Origin: an uncultured Methanofollis sp.
GTDB lineage: Archaea; Halobacteriota; Methanomicrobia; Methanomicrobiales; Methanofollaceae
Direction: 5' to 3'
DNA length: 23,476 bases
Assembly (NCBI RefSeq): GCF_937919355.1
Contig: NZ_CALFSA010000044.1
Span: forward strand, 1 to 23,476
The notes under the pieces: model-generated
The model's input: the letters and a program-made list of their open reading frames with translations, nothing else
What the model was told of the DNA's origin: nothing
Database searches by the model: none
In this document: piece after piece, positions 22,568-23,476 of the stretch
How the letters are laid out: every line of letters starts with the position of its first letter
How positions within the stretch are numbered: position 1 is the first letter of the stretch
Program-made: the position numbers and the translations under genes

Positions 22568-23476
22568 ATGGACCTGGCGACTGCCGTCCCGCAGGGGAAT
22601 GAAAGGCTGGAGAGAGAGATGGCCGGGCTGAAGGGGGAGGCCGCCTATGCGGAGACGGCCTATGCCCTGCCTGTGAGTTATGCCCTGACGGGGATACGGG
22701 TGGCCGGGGTCGAGGAGGCAAGGGCAGCATACCTGGCGTCGGGAAAAAACCCGCTCGTGGCCGCAGAGTGCGTCAGGGCATTTAGCGGCGGCGGGGTGGA
22801 GGAGACGCCGTACACCGGGTTCCTCGGCGACACCGAACTGCGGAGGCTTGGCTACTCCCTGGTGGACGGGAGCATCCTCGGTCTTGCCCTCCTTGCCGGC
22901 ACGCCAGAAAACGCCGACGCCGCAGCGGCGATCTGCCGGGAACTGCAGGAAACGTACATGCTCACCTTCCTTGCCGGCGGGGTGACTGATGTCCTCACGG
23001 CGGCGGGGGTGAAGGTGGGGCCGGGGTACCGCCTCATCCCCCTGGGTCCGGGGGGGATGGTGGCCGTCCACTTCGCGGATGTCCTCGCACGGGTGGCGAT
23101 GATGTTCGGCGGCGTGCAGGCAGGTGACGCCGGGCGCCTCCTTGCCTATGCACGGGAGAGGGCGAAGGCCTTTGTCGTCGCCTTCCCCGGCCTTTCTGAG
23201 GAGGAAGTTGCGGTCCTCGACGCCCTCCGCCCCCTCGGTGTCCCTGTCCTCTCGGTCGGCGGTTACGAGGGCGGCGAGTGGGTGGCGGTCGGTGCCGGCG
23301 ATGCGGTCGGCCGCGGCAGGGACCTGCGGGAGATCAGGGTGAAGGTGACGGCTATCCCGATCCCGATGGCCTGCTCCCCTGCCTTCGAGGGGAAGAGCAT
23401 ACGCAAAGAGGAGATGCACGTCGAGTTCGGGGGCGGAAGGACTCCCGCATTTGAACTCCTTCGGATGCGGACCGCC
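22568..23476 (+). CDS. cdhC: Acetyl-CoA synthase (ACS/CODH beta subunit) with bacterial AcsB-like N-terminal domain; cut by window end
   Basis: The open frame runs 303 codons from ATG 22568 off the end of the window. The product is the subunit that joins a methyl group, CO and CoA on a nickel-iron A-cluster (Wood-Ljungdahl pathway). Residues 272-298 (PAFEGKSIRKEEMHVEFGG, then RTPAFELLRM) match the start of the ACS middle domain; the A-cluster cysteines lie beyond the window. From memory of the family, archaeal CdhC begins near this block, while bacterial AcsB has about 310 residues before it. Residues 1-265 here correspond to that bacterial domain: TAYALPVSYALTG (30-42), YTGFLGDTELRRLG (82-95), RLIPLG (155-160), MMFGGVQAG (178-186) and AFVVAFPG (201-208) align in order with AcsB counterparts. 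Only the first few hundred residues can be judged, and neighbours are unseen. Confidence 0.9.
   Translation, partial: MDLATAVPQGNERLEREMAGLKGEAAYAETAYALPVSYALTGIRVAGVEEARAAYLASGKNPLVAAECVRAFSGGGVEETPYTGFLGDTELRRLGYSLVDGSILGLALLAGTPENADAAAAICRELQETYMLTFLAGGVTDVLTAAGVKVGPGYRLIPLGPGGMVAVHFADVLARVAMMFGGVQAGDAGRLLAYARERAKAFVVAFPGLSEEEVAVLDALRPLGVPVLSVGGYEGGEWVAVGAGDAVGRGRDLREIRVKVTAIPIPMACSPAFEGKSIRKEEMHVEFGGGRTPAFELLRMRTA

Noticed and set aside
22529..23419. 296-codon minus-strand frame opposite the acetyl-CoA synthase gene
   Set aside because: Pro/His/Arg-rich shadow; the plus-strand frame has clear ACS motifs, a TATA box and a ribosome-binding site.
1..23476. CRISPR array, rRNA, transposase or phage genes
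   Set aside because: No regularly spaced direct repeats, no rRNA-like stretch and no transposase, integrase or phage protein motifs were seen on either strand.

Overview
The window looks like chromosomal DNA of a GC-rich methanogenic euryarchaeon, most likely of the Methanomicrobiales (Methanofollis/Methanoculleus-like; this is inferred from gene content, with no search run). Supporting signs are a euryarchaeal family B DNA polymerase, an XPD/Rad3-type helicase with candidate Fe-S cysteines, archaeal IorAB, a PyrD-PyrK pair, acetyl-CoA synthase, secreted seven-bladed TolB-like propellers, a tRNA-Ile gene without encoded CCA, and TATA boxes 24-30 nt upstream of several start codons (leaderless transcripts).

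Layout. 1-1.5 kb: 3' end of seryl-tRNA synthetase and a TMEM175-type channel whose start is disturbed by a G8 tract. 1.5-2.95 kb: an AT-richer GNAT gene on the minus strand, then about 970 bp without protein genes that holds tRNA-Ile(GAT) and a degenerate copy of its anticodon arm 120 bp away. 2.95-7.2 kb, plus strand: iorA-iorB (overlapping stop/start), then a GNAT gene, a DUF2156 gene and a flavodoxin-like gene packed tightly together. 7.4-10.1 kb: two tandem secreted beta-propeller proteins, each behind its own TATA box and a leader of about 100 nt or more. 10.15-11.77 kb, minus: a sodium:solute symporter. 12.1 kb: a previously easy-to-miss 51-residue lysine-rich leaderless ORF. 12.4-15.7 kb, minus: malate dehydrogenase overlapping by 8 nt with DNA polymerase B. 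16.1-17.8 kb, plus: pyrD-pyrK with a clear terminator. 17.97-20.0 kb, minus: ogt, panE and a mobA-like gene in probable operon order. 20.0-20.44 kb: a non-coding block made of compact perfect hairpins. 20.44-22.45 kb, minus: the XPD/Rad3-like helicase. 22.57 kb to the end, plus: the first 303 codons of an acetyl-CoA synthase.

Most genes are housekeeping: translation, pyrimidine, CoA and molybdopterin synthesis, aryl-2-oxoacid oxidation, central carbon metabolism, replication and repair. The most interesting item is the last gene. Before the conserved block with which textbook archaeal CdhC proteins begin, it carries about 265 residues that resemble the N-terminal (CODH-binding) domain of bacterial AcsB. 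Other points worth a second look are the hairpin cassette at 20.1-20.3 kb, the tRNA-Ile relic, the 51-aa basic ORF, and the G-tract at the start of the channel gene.
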